Shown here: piece after piece, positions 16,218 to 25,373 of the stretch
Position numbering within the stretch: position 1 is the first letter of the stretch
Layout of the letters: each line of letters starts with the position of its first letter
NCBI GenBank assembly: GCA_041821315.1
Contig: JBGUEO010000019.1
Location: 1-64,000 of the forward strand
Reading direction: 5' to 3'
DNA: 64,000 nt
DNA from: DIGJ01 sp041821315
GTDB lineage: Bacteria; Bacillota; Clostridia; Lachnospirales; Lachnospiraceae
The notes under the pieces: model-generated
Databases searched by the model: none
What the model saw: the letters and a program-made list of their open reading frames with translations, nothing else
Told to the model about the DNA's origin: nothing
Program-made: the position numbers and the translations under genes

Positions 16218-17717
16218 ATGGGAAAATATATTGTAGCCTTGGATCAAGGGACAACAAGTTCAAGGTGTATTTTATTTGATAAACAGGGAAAGGCATGTAG
16301 TGTAGCACAAAAGGAATTTACGCAGATTTATCCAAAACCCGGGTGGGTAGAACATGATCCAAGAGAAATCTGGTCTTCTCAATTTAGTGTAATGGTGGAG
16401 GCAATGGGTAAGATAGGAGCAACTCATGATGATATTGCAGCGATTGGGATAACCAATCAACGTGAAACAACGATTGTATGGGACAAGAAAACAGGTGAGC
16501 CTATTTATCATGCAATTGTTTGGCAGTGTAGAAGAACTTCGGGGATTATTGATGAGTTAAACCAAAAAGGGTTTCATGAGTATATTCATACAGTGACAGG
16601 ATTAGTGCCAGATGCTTATTTTTCGGCAACCAAGGTGAAATGGATATTAGACCATGTGGAAGGTGCAAGAGAACGTGCAAAAAGTGGGGAACTTTTGTTT
16701 GGAACGGTAGATACATGGCTTATTTGGAATCTTACAAAAGGAGCAACATATGTTACCGATGTTACGAATGCATCGCGTACCATGATGTTTGATATCCATA
16801 AATTAAAATGGGATGAGACGATTTTAAGGGAATTGGATATTCCAGAGAGAATGTTACCCAATGTCATGCCTTCTAGTTGTGTGTATGGATATACTTCACC
16901 GGATGTGGTTGGAGGAAGAATTCCGATTGCAGGTGCAGCAGGAGATCAGCAGGCAGCACTCTTTGGGCAGTGTTGCTTTGAAGCAGGTGAAGTAAAAAAT
17001 ACATATGGTACAGGATGTTTTCTGCTTATGAATACAGGTAAGACTGCGGTGAAGTCAGACAATGGACTTCTTACCACCATTGCAGTTGGCATTGATAATC
17101 ATGTGGAGTATGCGTTGGAGGGAAGTGTGTTTATTGCAGGTGCAGCAATTCAGTGGCTTCGGGATGAGCTGCGGATGATTAAGAGCGCAGCTTCGAGTGA
17201 AGAATATTGTAATGCAGTCGAAGATACAAGGGGAGTTTATGTGGTACCTGCATTTACTGGGTTAGGAGCACCATACTGGGATCAGTATGCAAGAGGAGCG
17301 ATTCTTGGATTAACAAGAGGAGCATCCAAAGAACATTTGATTCGCGCAACGGTCGAATCATTGGCATACCAGGTTTCTGATTTAATTGCGGCAATGGAAG
17401 CAACATCGGGAATTCATCTAAAGACTTTAAAAGTAGATGGAGGAGCATCTGCAAATAACTTTTTAATGCAGTTTCAAGCAGATATTTTGGATGTAGAGGT
17501 GGCTCGTCCAAAATGCATCGAAACCACAGCACTTGGGGCTGCATACCTAGCGGGTTTAGCTGTCGGATACTGGAAAAATAAAGAAGATATCAAAGAAAAT
17601 TGGATGATTTCGAGTGTTTTTGAACCAGATATGGACGATGAAGTTAGAAAAAAATCGTTAAAAGGATGGAAAAAAGCAGTGCGTTGTGCATTTGATTGGG
17701 AAAAAGATGACGAATAA
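16218..17717 (+). CDS. glpK: Glycerol kinase
   Basis: 499 residues, the standard length. It phosphorylates glycerol to glycerol-3-phosphate, the substrate of the dehydrogenase encoded upstream and the ligand of GlpP. FGGY-family motifs are intact: DQGTTSSRCILFD, GITNQRETTIVWD, AAGDQQAALFGQ, YGTGCFLLMNTG and KVDGGASANNFLMQF. I chose the ATG at 16218 because GGAGGAG precedes it; the in-frame TTG at 16206 lies before that site. No glycerol facilitator gene is present in the operon. Confidence 0.96.
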   Translation: MGKYIVALDQGTTSSRCILFDKQGKACSVAQKEFTQIYPKPGWVEHDPREIWSSQFSVMVEAMGKIGATHDDIAAIGITNQRETTIVWDKKTGEPIYHAIVWQCRRTSGIIDELNQKGFHEYIHTVTGLVPDAYFSATKVKWILDHVEGARERAKSGELLFGTVDTWLIWNLTKGATYVTDVTNASRTMMFDIHKLKWDETILRELDIPERMLPNVMPSSCVYGYTSPDVVGGRIPIAGAAGDQQAALFGQCCFEAGEVKNTYGTGCFLLMNTGKTAVKSDNGLLTTIAVGIDNHVEYALEGSVFIAGAAIQWLRDELRMIKSAASSEEYCNAVEDTRGVYVVPAFTGLGAPYWDQYARGAILGLTRGASKEHLIRATVESLAYQVSDLIAAMEATSGIHLKTLKVDGGASANNFLMQFQADILDVEVARPKCIETTALGAAYLAGLAVGYWKNKEDIKENWMISSVFEPDMDDEVRKKSLKGWKKAVRCAFDWEKDDE

Positions 17718-17720
17718 GGG

Positions 17721-17748
17721 CTTGACGTTTGCTGAATTTGTGATAAAA
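17721..17748 (+). promoter_or_regulatory. Promoter of the HPr-like gene
   Basis: TTGACG (17721-17726), 16 bases, TAAAAT (17743-17748), starting 4 bases after glpK ends. It gives the HPr-like gene its own transcript. Confidence 0.65.
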
Positions 17749-17801
17749 TGTAATTTCAGGTAAAATTATACATAGGTTTAGTTAGAAGGATGTGAAATAA
17801 G

Positions 17802-18026
17802 TTGAAAGCAATAATTAAGTTGAATGGACCAGATGATGTAAGAGAATTTGTTGCAAAAGCAACAAGATGTGAGTTTGATATTGATATTTTCTACAATCGG
17901 TTTATTGTAGATGCAAAATCATTATTGGGAGTACTCAGCATGGATTTATCAAAGGCATTATCAGTTTGTTGTAGAGGATATGACAGTGAATTTGAGCATA
18001 CGTTAAAAAAATATTCTGTTGCATAA
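17802..18026 (+). CDS. HPr-like protein lacking the phospho-histidine
   Basis: 74 residues with a TTG start. The C-terminal two-thirds fits the PTS HPr fold: FIVDAKSLLGVLSMDLSKAL matches the HPr regulatory-serine region (Ser40 here corresponds to Ser46). The active-site segment that should hold His15 reads NGPDDVREFV and has no histidine at all. It therefore cannot be a PTS phosphocarrier, but could be a Crh-like partner of HPr kinase and CcpA. Placement right after glpK is consistent with catabolite control; that is inference. Confidence 0.75.
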   Translation: MKAIIKLNGPDDVREFVAKATRCEFDIDIFYNRFIVDAKSLLGVLSMDLSKALSVCCRGYDSEFEHTLKKYSVA

Positions 18027-18055
18027 ATGGAATGAAAATCTTATGATTAGTTGGT

Positions 18056-18094
18056 AAAAAGAGGCTGTTGCAAAGGTTGCAACAGCCTCTTTTT
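18056..18094. terminator. Strong terminator after the HPr-like gene
   Basis: An 18-bp perfect stem (18056-18073 and 18077-18094) with a 3-base loop, flanked by A5 and T5 runs. It can work in both directions and separates this gene from the convergent GGDEF-EAL gene. Confidence 0.9.
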
Positions 18095-18139
18095 ACTAAA
18101 ATGTGAAGCTAGAAATAAGGAGCCATTTATCGAATTTGG

Positions 18140-20599
18140 TTAATTCATTGGATTCATAATGATATCCTCACGAAGGAATGAGAGTAACGTTTCAGGGAGT
18201 AAGGGACGACTAAATAAAAAACCTTGAATAATGTCACAGTTTTCTGAATGTAAAAGTTCACATTGTTCATTTGTTTCAACTCCTTCTGCAACGACTTTGA
18301 TATCAATATTATGAGCCAAAGAAATAATGGACGTTGCGATATAATTATCTTTCGAATATAGACAAATATTATCAATAAAAGATTTGTCAATTTTAAGTGC
18401 TGTAATGGGCAGTGTTGTTAAGTATTTGAGAGAAGAGTAGCCAGTTCCAAAGTCATCGAGTGCAATTTGAACACCTATTTTTTCAAAGTCCTTTAATACA
18501 GAAACGGTATCGATCAAAGAAGCGATAAGTGTGCTTTCTGTAATTTCTAAAGCCAAATATTTGCTTGGAAGGTTTGTATCGATGAGAATCGTTTGAATGG
18601 TTTCTACAAATCCTGGCTTTTTAAGCTGAAGCGAGGAAATATTAACAGAGACCGTATAAGGAGTTATATTGGCGTCTAATAATGATTTGTTGAATTGACA
18701 AGCTTCTTTTAATGCCCAAGTACCAAGATCAATAATGAGTCCGCTCTCCTCGGCAATTGGTATGAATTCGTTGGGAGAGAGTTGACCTAATTTTTTACTG
18801 TTAATACGCATAAGAGCTTCATAGCCTATAATTTTTTTTGTATTAATATCAACCTGTGGCTGATACATGAGGTATACTTCTTCGTTTACGATTGCACTTC
18901 GTAGTACATCAAGTATTTCGTTTTTTCGCTTGAGTTCATCACTCATGCTTTTATCAAAAACAGAAACCCGATTCTTTCCGTTATACTTGGATTGATACAT
19001 TGCTATATCTGCATTTTTTATTAAAGTCTTGTGGGTAGCTCCGTGAAATGGGTAGACGGAAATCCCAATACTTAGGGAGATATGTATGGTTTCTTCATGC
19101 ATCATAAATGGAAGTGAAAAAGATTCAATTAATAATTGTGCAAATTTCTGCGCTTCCTCAAAAGAAGAAATATTATATTTGAATATTAAAAATTCATCGC
19201 CTCCAAGACGAGCAACTATATCATGGTCATGAATCCAAGAAGTAAGTTTTTTTCCTGTTAAGTTTAATATTTCATCCCCTATATCATGGCCAAGTGTGTC
19301 ATTGATTGTTTTAAAATTGTCTAGATCAATAAAGTAAATAGCATGCATAAGAGAGGTATTTTCTTCTTTAGAAAAAATCATTTCGATTTGTTCTAAAAAG
19401 GACAGTTTGTTGGGTAGACTGGTTATGAGATCATGGTAGGCTAAATATTCAATATGATTATAATTGGATCGAATCTCCTCTTCATTGTTTAAAAGCTGTT
19501 CATGGAGTGAGGATAAATCGTCATAGCTTGATTGAATAATTTGAATCATTTTATTGAAGTTTTTGGATAAGTCGCCTATTTCATTTTTACAATCAATCTC
19601 ACACCGAACATTTAATTCACCATTGGATACTTTTTTAATTGTATCCCGAAGCCTAAAAATGGGTGCAGTATAATAGCGGGAATATAGGTTAGATGCAAAA
19701 ATGATGAGAATAAACATAACAAAAAAGCAGGCAAACAAGGTATAAAGAATAATAGAAGCACCTCTTGTAATTTCAGAAGTATTTTGGTTAATTAAAATGA
19801 AAAAGTCCGTACCTTTGATGGAAGAGATCACACTCAAACGACGCTTGTTTGCGTAGCGTTCCACGAATGATTTTGTTGGTGCAGCATGTTTTGTATCAAG
19901 GTGAGAAAGAATCGAATTATTTTGAATCAAAGTGTTGATGAATGAATGATTTTTTGCGTATAAGATGGTTCCATCTTTGTCTAGTAACAAAATCTCGCCA
20001 GTATTTCCTAAAGAATAATCAAACAGATAGTCAAAATAAGAAATTTTAACGCTACTTTGCAGGTAACCGATTATGGTAGCGTGTGATGAAAAAAGTGGCC
20101 GTGTTATATGAATTAAATAAGAACTACCAATGGTAGAAGCTGAAAAAGTAATGGAAAGCTGATCAGTTTTTTGCTTATCTGGAAGTAAAAGGGTCTCATC
20201 CGATTTGGTAGAGAAACCTATTTTTGTAGTTGCAATAACATGTCCATCCGCATCATAAAGACACAGGGATCGTATGTATGGATATTTGGAAGCAATCGTG
20301 GATAAAGAAGATTGAATGCTTTCTAGGTTATTATCAGAATCAGTTGAGTTGGATGTTTTATTTTTTAGAAGAGAGGATTCGAAGAGCCAGTTGGTTGACT
20401 GATTATTCAATTCATAAATCTGTGTATTTAGAACCAAAGAAATCTGAGAAGAGCTATATGTTACTAGGTAATTAAGATCGCCTTCTCTGGAAGTGATAAG
20501 TGTTTTTTCTACATAAAAATAGGTAAGGATACATATAATGGTGGCAGGAATAATAGAAAATAAGATTAAAATAATACGCAACGATTTTTTTATTGGCAT
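18140..20599 (-). CDS. Membrane GGDEF-EAL cyclic-di-GMP protein with HAMP domain
   Basis: 819 residues from the ATG at 20599, which has AAAGGAG upstream. A first membrane segment (SLRIILILFSIIPATIICIL), a large extracytoplasmic Cache-like sensor and a second segment near residue 280 are followed by HAMP. The GGDEF domain has an intact LGGDEF site, and the EAL domain has YEALMRI, DDFGTGYSSL and VVAEGVET. Both halves therefore look catalytically competent, so it may make or degrade cyclic-di-GMP according to the signal. No partner gene adjoins it. Confidence 0.92.
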   Translation of the reverse strand: MPIKKSLRIILILFSIIPATIICILTYFYVEKTLITSREGDLNYLVTYSSSQISLVLNTQIYELNNQSTNWLFESSLLKNKTSNSTDSDNNLESIQSSLSTIASKYPYIRSLCLYDADGHVIATTKIGFSTKSDETLLLPDKQKTDQLSITFSASTIGSSYLIHITRPLFSSHATIIGYLQSSVKISYFDYLFDYSLGNTGEILLLDKDGTILYAKNHSFINTLIQNNSILSHLDTKHAAPTKSFVERYANKRRLSVISSIKGTDFFILINQNTSEITRGASIILYTLFACFFVMFILIIFASNLYSRYYTAPIFRLRDTIKKVSNGELNVRCEIDCKNEIGDLSKNFNKMIQIIQSSYDDLSSLHEQLLNNEEEIRSNYNHIEYLAYHDLITSLPNKLSFLEQIEMIFSKEENTSLMHAIYFIDLDNFKTINDTLGHDIGDEILNLTGKKLTSWIHDHDIVARLGGDEFLIFKYNISSFEEAQKFAQLLIESFSLPFMMHEETIHISLSIGISVYPFHGATHKTLIKNADIAMYQSKYNGKNRVSVFDKSMSDELKRKNEILDVLRSAIVNEEVYLMYQPQVDINTKKIIGYEALMRINSKKLGQLSPNEFIPIAEESGLIIDLGTWALKEACQFNKSLLDANITPYTVSVNISSLQLKKPGFVETIQTILIDTNLPSKYLALEITESTLIASLIDTVSVLKDFEKIGVQIALDDFGTGYSSLKYLTTLPITALKIDKSFIDNICLYSKDNYIATSIISLAHNIDIKVVAEGVETNEQCELLHSENCDIIQGFLFSRPLLPETLLSFLREDIIMNPMN

Positions 20600-20724
20600 A
20601 TATGCTCCTTTTTTCGAAATGTGTAATATGATTTTTGTGATAAAATACATACAATCATTTTACCAATTTTCGGGTTAGTATGCAACAAATAGCATAACAG
20701 AGGCGTTAAAATTTTATAAAATAG

Positions 20725-20753
20725 TTGAAAAATGAAAGACTAGACGGTATACT
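20725..20753 (+). promoter_or_regulatory. Promoter of tgt
   Basis: TTGAAA (20725-20730), 17 bases, TATACT (20748-20753). AGAAAGGTAAG then precedes the tgt start. Confidence 0.7.
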
Positions 20754-20791
20754 TGTTTTGTTGAGCAGTTAGAAAAAGAAAGGTAAGTTTT

Positions 20792-21922
20792 ATGTATAAG
20801 TTAATATGTCGTGATGGGAATGCAAAACGCGGAGAATTTAAGACCATTCATGGAACCATACAAACTCCAGTTTTTATGAATGTTGGTACGGCAGCGGCAA
20901 TTAAAGGAGCGGTGTCAACACAAGATTTGCAAGGGCTAAAGACGCAGGTAGAACTGTCTAATACGTATCACCTTCATGTGCGAACAGGAGATAGCGTAAT
21001 TAAACAACTTGGTGGGCTTCATAAATTTATGGTATGGGACAAGCCAATTCTTACTGATTCAGGTGGTTTTCAGGTTTTTTCGTTGGCTAGCCTTCGAAAA
21101 ATAAAAGAAGAAGGTGTATATTTTAACTCTCATATTGATGGAAGACGGATATTTATGGGACCGGAACAGAGCATGCAAATTCAGTCAAATTTAGCTTCTA
21201 CGATTGCCATGGCATTTGATGAATGCCCCCCACATCCAGCAACGAGGGAATATATGCAAAATTCAGTAGACCGAACAACTCGTTGGCTGAGACGTTGCCA
21301 AATTGAACTAAAACAGTTAAATGCACAAGAGGGAACCATTAATAAAGAGCAGATGCTGTTTGGTATTAATCAAGGGGGAACATTTGATGATATTCGAATC
21401 GAACATGCAAAGCGTATTTCAGAAATGAATTTAGATGGTTATGCACTTGGTGGATTAGCTGTTGGAGAAAGCCATGAGCAGATGTATCATATCATTGAAG
21501 AGACAGTACCGTATCTTCCTCTTGAAAAACCTACTTATCTTATGGGTGTAGGAACTCCTATTAATATTTTAGAAGCCGTAGAGAGGGGAGTCGATTTCTT
21601 TGATTGTGTGTATCCGGCAAGAAATGGAAGGCACGGACATGCCTATACCAATCATGGGAAAATGAATCTTTTAAATGCAAAGTATGAGCTTGATATGAGA
21701 CCAGTCGAAGAGGGGTGCCAGTGTCCCACCTGTAAGACATATAGTAGGGCTTATATTCGCCATTTACTGAAAGCAAAAGAAATGTTAGGTCTTAGATTGC
21801 TTGTGATGCATAATCTTTATTTCTATAATAACATGATGGAAGAAATAAGAGGTGCCATTGAGCAAGGAATATTTAAGGAATATAAAAAACAAAAAATCGC
21901 TGGATTTGAAGAAGGCGAATAA
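20792..21922 (+). CDS. tgt: tRNA-guanine transglycosylase
   Basis: 376 residues. It exchanges guanine-34 of GUN-anticodon tRNAs for preQ1, the entry step of queuosine in tRNA. Conserved parts include NTYHLHVRTGD, LTDSGGFQVFSL (with the catalytic and substrate Asp residues), GGLAVGE, and a zinc site CQCPTCKTYSRAYIRHL. The yajC gene follows 18 bases downstream, a widespread tgt-yajC pairing. With queH at 8110 it shows that the cell makes full queuosine. Confidence 0.96.
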   Translation: MYKLICRDGNAKRGEFKTIHGTIQTPVFMNVGTAAAIKGAVSTQDLQGLKTQVELSNTYHLHVRTGDSVIKQLGGLHKFMVWDKPILTDSGGFQVFSLASLRKIKEEGVYFNSHIDGRRIFMGPEQSMQIQSNLASTIAMAFDECPPHPATREYMQNSVDRTTRWLRRCQIELKQLNAQEGTINKEQMLFGINQGGTFDDIRIEHAKRISEMNLDGYALGGLAVGESHEQMYHIIEETVPYLPLEKPTYLMGVGTPINILEAVERGVDFFDCVYPARNGRHGHAYTNHGKMNLLNAKYELDMRPVEEGCQCPTCKTYSRAYIRHLLKAKEMLGLRLLVMHNLYFYNNMMEEIRGAIEQGIFKEYKKQKIAGFEEGE

Positions 21923-21940
21923 TTTTAGGAGGAACAAAAT

Positions 21941-22258
21941 ATGAGTTTATTTCCAGTTTTAGCATCAACATCAACCGGTGGTTTAGCAATTACAGTGGTC
22001 TATATTGTAGCATTGGTTGGAATTTTTTATTTCTTTATGATTCGTCCACAGAAAAAACAGCAAAAAGCGCATGAGGTGCTTTTAACTACAATTGCTATCG
22101 GGGATAGCATACTTACAAGCAGCGGATTTTACGGTGTTGTTATTGATGTAACGGATGATGTCGTAATCGTTGAATTTGGCAGTAACAAAAATTGTCGTAT
22201 TCCAATGAAAAAAGATGCAATCGTAGAGATTGAAAAAGCAGGCGGTGTTGAAAATTAA
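21941..22258 (+). CDS. yajC: Preprotein translocase subunit YajC
   Basis: 105 residues: a single membrane segment (TVVYIVALVGIFYFFMI) followed by the RPQKKQQKAH motif and a cytosolic beta domain (GDSILTSSGFYGVVIDV). YajC associates with SecDF in protein export. AGGAGG precedes the ATG. It is co-transcribed with tgt and ends at a bidirectional terminator; secDF lies further downstream beyond an insertion of unrelated minus-strand genes. Confidence 0.94.
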   Translation: MSLFPVLASTSTGGLAITVVYIVALVGIFYFFMIRPQKKQQKAHEVLLTTIAIGDSILTSSGFYGVVIDVTDDVVIVEFGSNKNCRIPMKKDAIVEIEKAGGVEN

Positions 22259-22280
22259 GATGCTCTTAGAATGAATCCAA

Positions 22281-22321
22281 AAGGTCTTCCAAAATCAAAT
22301 GTTATGATTTTGGAAGACCTT
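22281..22321. terminator. Bidirectional terminator between yajC and the PHP gene
   Basis: A perfect 17-bp stem (22281-22297 and 22305-22321) with flanking A and T runs lies between the two convergent stops. Confidence 0.88.
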
Positions 22322-22323
22322 TA

Positions 22324-23202
22324 TTATTTTTGCTTATTATTTTGCAGTAAGCGGTATTTTTCCATGGAATCAAGTAATTCATAGGGAATCTTTAGATTTC
22401 CGCGTCCGATACCGATTTCAATATCAGGCTTTAGAGTACCGTGAAAATCAGAGCCGCCAGAAATTAAAAGCTCATATTTGCGAGCGAGGGAGCGTACATA
22501 GGATTCTTCGTTATTTACATTACCGGAATAAATGGCTTCGATACCGGCAAGACCAGCAGACTTTAGGCGGGTAAGTAGTGTGCAAATTTGTTTTTCATTT
22601 AAATGATATAACAGGGGATGAGCTAGAATAGGAATCCCTCCGGCCTCTTTTATCAAAGCAATGGAATCTTCAGGACTGATGTATTTTCTTGCAACATAAT
22701 AGGCTCCCTTTTCATTTAGATACGTTACGAAAGCATCTTTTATAGTTTTAACGTATCCTTTTTTATATAAAAGTTTTGCAAAATGAGCACGTGTGAGAAT
22801 TGATTTTTTATCTGCATTATGTAACTCTTCTATTGTAATTTCTATACCAGCATCTCGCAAGTTGGAGGCCATTTGCTCATTACGTTTTTCTCGTTCCAAT
22901 ACGGCGCGTTCTAGACTGGAACGTAAATTTACATTGGTATGGTCTACGAATAGACCAAGTATATGGATGTCTCGTTCTCCGAAACCTGCAGATATTTCTA
23001 CTCCAGGAATCAATTCAATATGAATTCCTTGCGTATTGAGTCGTTTGCTTGCTTCTTGTGCTTCGTTAATTCCAAGAATAGTATCATGATCTGTGAGTGC
23101 AATTGCTGTCAGATTCTTATCAGCTGCATGGATTACAAGCTCACTGGGGGTTAGTGTTCCATCGGATATGCAAGAATGAACATGTAAATCAATATATTTC
23201 AT
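22324..23202 (-). CDS. PHP-domain metal phosphoesterase
   Basis: 292 residues from the ATG at 23202 (KYIDLHVHS); a longer frame to 23277 exists but overlaps the mntH end and has no better start. The four PHP metal motifs are present: DLHVHSCISDG, TDHDT, GVEISA and a late GGSDFHG. Relatives of this size (TrpH/RNase AM type) act as 3',5'-nucleoside bisphosphate phosphatase or 5'-3' exoribonuclease; which applies here is open. It follows mntH on the same strand by 46 bases, but no functional link is evident. Confidence 0.85.
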   Translation of the reverse strand: MKYIDLHVHSCISDGTLTPSELVIHAADKNLTAIALTDHDTILGINEAQEASKRLNTQGIHIELIPGVEISAGFGERDIHILGLFVDHTNVNLRSSLERAVLEREKRNEQMASNLRDAGIEITIEELHNADKKSILTRAHFAKLLYKKGYVKTIKDAFVTYLNEKGAYYVARKYISPEDSIALIKEAGGIPILAHPLLYHLNEKQICTLLTRLKSAGLAGIEAIYSGNVNNEESYVRSLARKYELLISGGSDFHGTLKPDIEIGIGRGNLKIPYELLDSMEKYRLLQNNKQK

Positions 23203-23248
23203 AAGGCTCTCTCTTTCTTTTTGTGATTGGAAACGTGGTATCGTATCG

Positions 23249-24490
23249 TTAGAGAATATAGCTAAATAAAAGGGCAATGTTCAAAGCAGTCACAATAAGA
23301 CCGATTACCCATAAAAAAATACGATCTACGCTTGTATTCGCATGTTTTCCCATAACTTCCTTTGAGGATGTTAGGTAAATTTGAAGAAAAATAGAAATAG
23401 GAAGCTGAATACTTAGAAACATTTGTGAATAAATCAGACCTTGAAATGGACTGCGGATGAAGAAAATTATAATGGTTGATAGAATCAAAGTGAGGCCAAC
23501 ACCTAGTTTTGTGTGGTCGTCTTTAATATCATACGGTTCTTTGAATATACCAGCAAAAATACTGCCACCTGCCATGCCAGCTGTAATCGAAGATGAAATT
23601 CCGGCAAAGAGTAAAGCCAATGCGAACACAACAGATGCAGCATTTCCTAATAAAGGCTTAAGCATTTGTTGTGCCTGATTTAATTCATCGACATGAAGGC
23701 CATTTGTAAAAAATGTGGTTGCTGCTATCAAAATCATGGCACTGTTAATTGCCCATCCAATTATCATGGAAAATAAGGTGTCGAGAAATTCATATTTTAA
23801 TTGTTTTTTGATAACATGTTCATCTTGAAGATTCCATTGACGGCTTTGGATGACTTCTGAATGCAGAAACAGATTATGAGGCATGACAACAGCACCGAGT
23901 ACACTCATAATGACGGGAATCGATCCAGCTGGAAAGCTTGGAGTTACCCAACTGGTAGCAGCTTGTCCCCAGTCTACATGAACCATACATAATTCTATCA
24001 GAAAGGAGAGACCAATTAAAGAAACAAAGCCCATAATTAATTTTTCTAATTTTTTATAAGAATTGGTAAAAAGCATAAGTAAGACGAAGACTAATACAAT
24101 TACGGTTCCGACTTTAAGTGGTATCGAAAATAGCATATTGAGGGCAATTGCCCCACCAAGAAGTTCTGCCAGAGCGGTAGATACAGCAGCCAGCATGGCA
24201 GTAAATAAAATAATTCGGCTTGTTTTGGGTTTTAAATGCATGGTTGCTGCTTCTGAAAGACAGTTACCAGTCGCAATACCAAGATGAGCTGCATTGTGTT
24301 GTAAAACAATTAACATAATGGTAGATAAGGTTACCATCCATAATAGTTGGTATCCATATTCAGAACCTGCTGCTACATTTGAAGCCCAGTTACCAGGATC
24401 AATAAATCCTACAGTAACTAAAAGTCCAGGTCCAATGTATTTTAAAACATCAAGTCTGGGTTTTTCACTGTGTTTATCTAAAAAATTCAT
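23249..24490 (-). CDS. mntH: NRAMP-family Mn2+/Fe2+ transporter
   Basis: 413 residues with about 11 membrane spans. The metal-binding signatures are canonical: DPGNWASNVAAG in TM1 and AVVMPHNLFLHS in TM6, which includes the methionine that selects transition metals. It is thus a proton-coupled Mn/Fe importer, not a Mg or Al type. The start ATG at 24490 has weak AAAGTGA upstream. It is divergently oriented to the TIGR04086 gene. No MntR or Fur box was evident in the 170-base divergent gap. Confidence 0.9.
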   Translation of the reverse strand: MNFLDKHSEKPRLDVLKYIGPGLLVTVGFIDPGNWASNVAAGSEYGYQLLWMVTLSTIMLIVLQHNAAHLGIATGNCLSEAATMHLKPKTSRIILFTAMLAAVSTALAELLGGAIALNMLFSIPLKVGTVIVLVFVLLMLFTNSYKKLEKLIMGFVSLIGLSFLIELCMVHVDWGQAATSWVTPSFPAGSIPVIMSVLGAVVMPHNLFLHSEVIQSRQWNLQDEHVIKKQLKYEFLDTLFSMIIGWAINSAMILIAATTFFTNGLHVDELNQAQQMLKPLLGNAASVVFALALLFAGISSSITAGMAGGSIFAGIFKEPYDIKDDHTKLGVGLTLILSTIIIFFIRSPFQGLIYSQMFLSIQLPISIFLQIYLTSSKEVMGKHANTSVDRIFLWVIGLIVTALNIALLFSYIL

Positions 24491-24663
24491 TTTTTCACGA
24501 GTATCCAGAATTAGTCGAGTTGGATACTGATCCTTTCACTTAATATAATAATACTATAGATTATTTGCTTTTAATTGTAAATAGGAATTAAAACATGTAT
24601 ATTTCCTTATGCTTTTTAATATATTGAAAGTAGAAAGAGCATGTATTTGAGGAGGAGTATGGG

Positions 24664-25017
24664 ATGAGACGTGTAAAACGAATGTTTAAGGCATTAATAG
24701 CTTCTTATATTATAACAGGAATTTTTTTGTTGGTATTGGCGTTGGTTTTATATAAGGTTGAACCACCCGAAGGTGTGATTCAAGTTGGAATTATATTTTC
24801 CTATATTGTTTCTCCGTTTGTAGGAGGAATTTTAGTTGGAAAAGGGGAGGAAACGAAACGATTCCTATGGGGAGCCTTCTTAGGGGTTTTGTATTTTTGC
24901 ATTATTTTTGCCGTTTCCATTGTTTTGAGTCAATCGTTATTTGACCGTTTTGGAATGGTGGTAAGTGTTTTTGGAATGTGTGCGTTAGGCGGTATGCTAG
25001 GGGGCATGATTAGTTAA
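24664..25017 (+). CDS. TIGR04086-family membrane protein
   Basis: 117 residues with four predicted membrane segments (ALIASYIITGIFLLVLALVL, VGIIFSYIVSPFVGGILVG, FLWGAFLGVLYFCIIFAVSI, and a Gly-rich last one). The SPFVGGxLVGK turn is typical of the TIGR04086/YrzE-like family. In Clostridia, as I recall, this family sits beside yajC and the SCIFF peptide, and here it is directly upstream of the SCIFF gene. GAGGAGGAG precedes the ATG. Function unknown; a role in peptide export or membrane handling is only suggested by position. Confidence 0.8.
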   Translation: MRRVKRMFKALIASYIITGIFLLVLALVLYKVEPPEGVIQVGIIFSYIVSPFVGGILVGKGEETKRFLWGAFLGVLYFCIIFAVSIVLSQSLFDRFGMVVSVFGMCALGGMLGGMIS

Positions 25018-25042
25018 AAAATACTTTTCATTTTACAAAAAT

Positions 25043-25053
25043 TGTGGTATACT
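25043..25053 (+). promoter_or_regulatory. Extended -10 promoter of the SCIFF gene
   Basis: TGTGGTATACT provides a TGn-extended -10 (TATACT at 25048-25053). No good -35 box lies 17 bases upstream, which is usual for extended -10 promoters. Confidence 0.6.
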
Positions 25054-25096
25054 TTAATAATATGTAAAGAAATACGGTAAAAAGGAGGTACATAGA

Positions 25097-25237
25097 ATGA
25101 AACACATTAAGACATTAAACACAAGGAACTTAAAAGAGTCTATGAAAAAAGGTGGATGTGGAGAATGCCAGACATCTTGTCAGTCGGCTTGTAAAACATC
25201 ATGTACAGTAGGAAATCAAAGTTGCGAAAACAAATAG
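25097..25237 (+). CDS. scfA: SCIFF (six-cysteine) ranthipeptide precursor
   Basis: 46 residues, with AAAGGAGG just upstream. The leader (KHIKTLNTRNLKESMKKGG) is followed by a core with Cys at 21, 24, 28, 32, 36 and 43, i.e. GGCGECQTSCQSACKTSC then a last Cys near the end. This is the near-invariant SCIFF (six cysteines in forty-five) peptide of Clostridia, modified by its radical-SAM partner to form thioether links to non-alpha carbons. The maturase gene follows. Reports link the product to quorum sensing and metabolism; its exact job here is not readable. Confidence 0.95.
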   Translation: MKHIKTLNTRNLKESMKKGGCGECQTSCQSACKTSCTVGNQSCENK

Positions 25238-25270
25238 TAATTCAAAATTAAATCATTGATAGATGAAAAA

Positions 25271-25303
25271 AAGAAGGGGCGGTTTGCAACAGCCCCTTCT
25301 TTT
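25271..25303 (+). terminator. Hairpin between scfA and its maturase gene
   Basis: AAGAAGGGGC (25271-25280) pairs perfectly with GCCCCTTCTT (25292-25301), followed by TT. It looks like a partial terminator that would give far more peptide mRNA than maturase mRNA. Confidence 0.85.
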
Positions 25304-25373
25304 GTACGCGGGTTATATGCAGAGTATAAGGTCGTGTTTGGCAAAGTTGCCAGAATGGAAAGGGGTAAAATAA

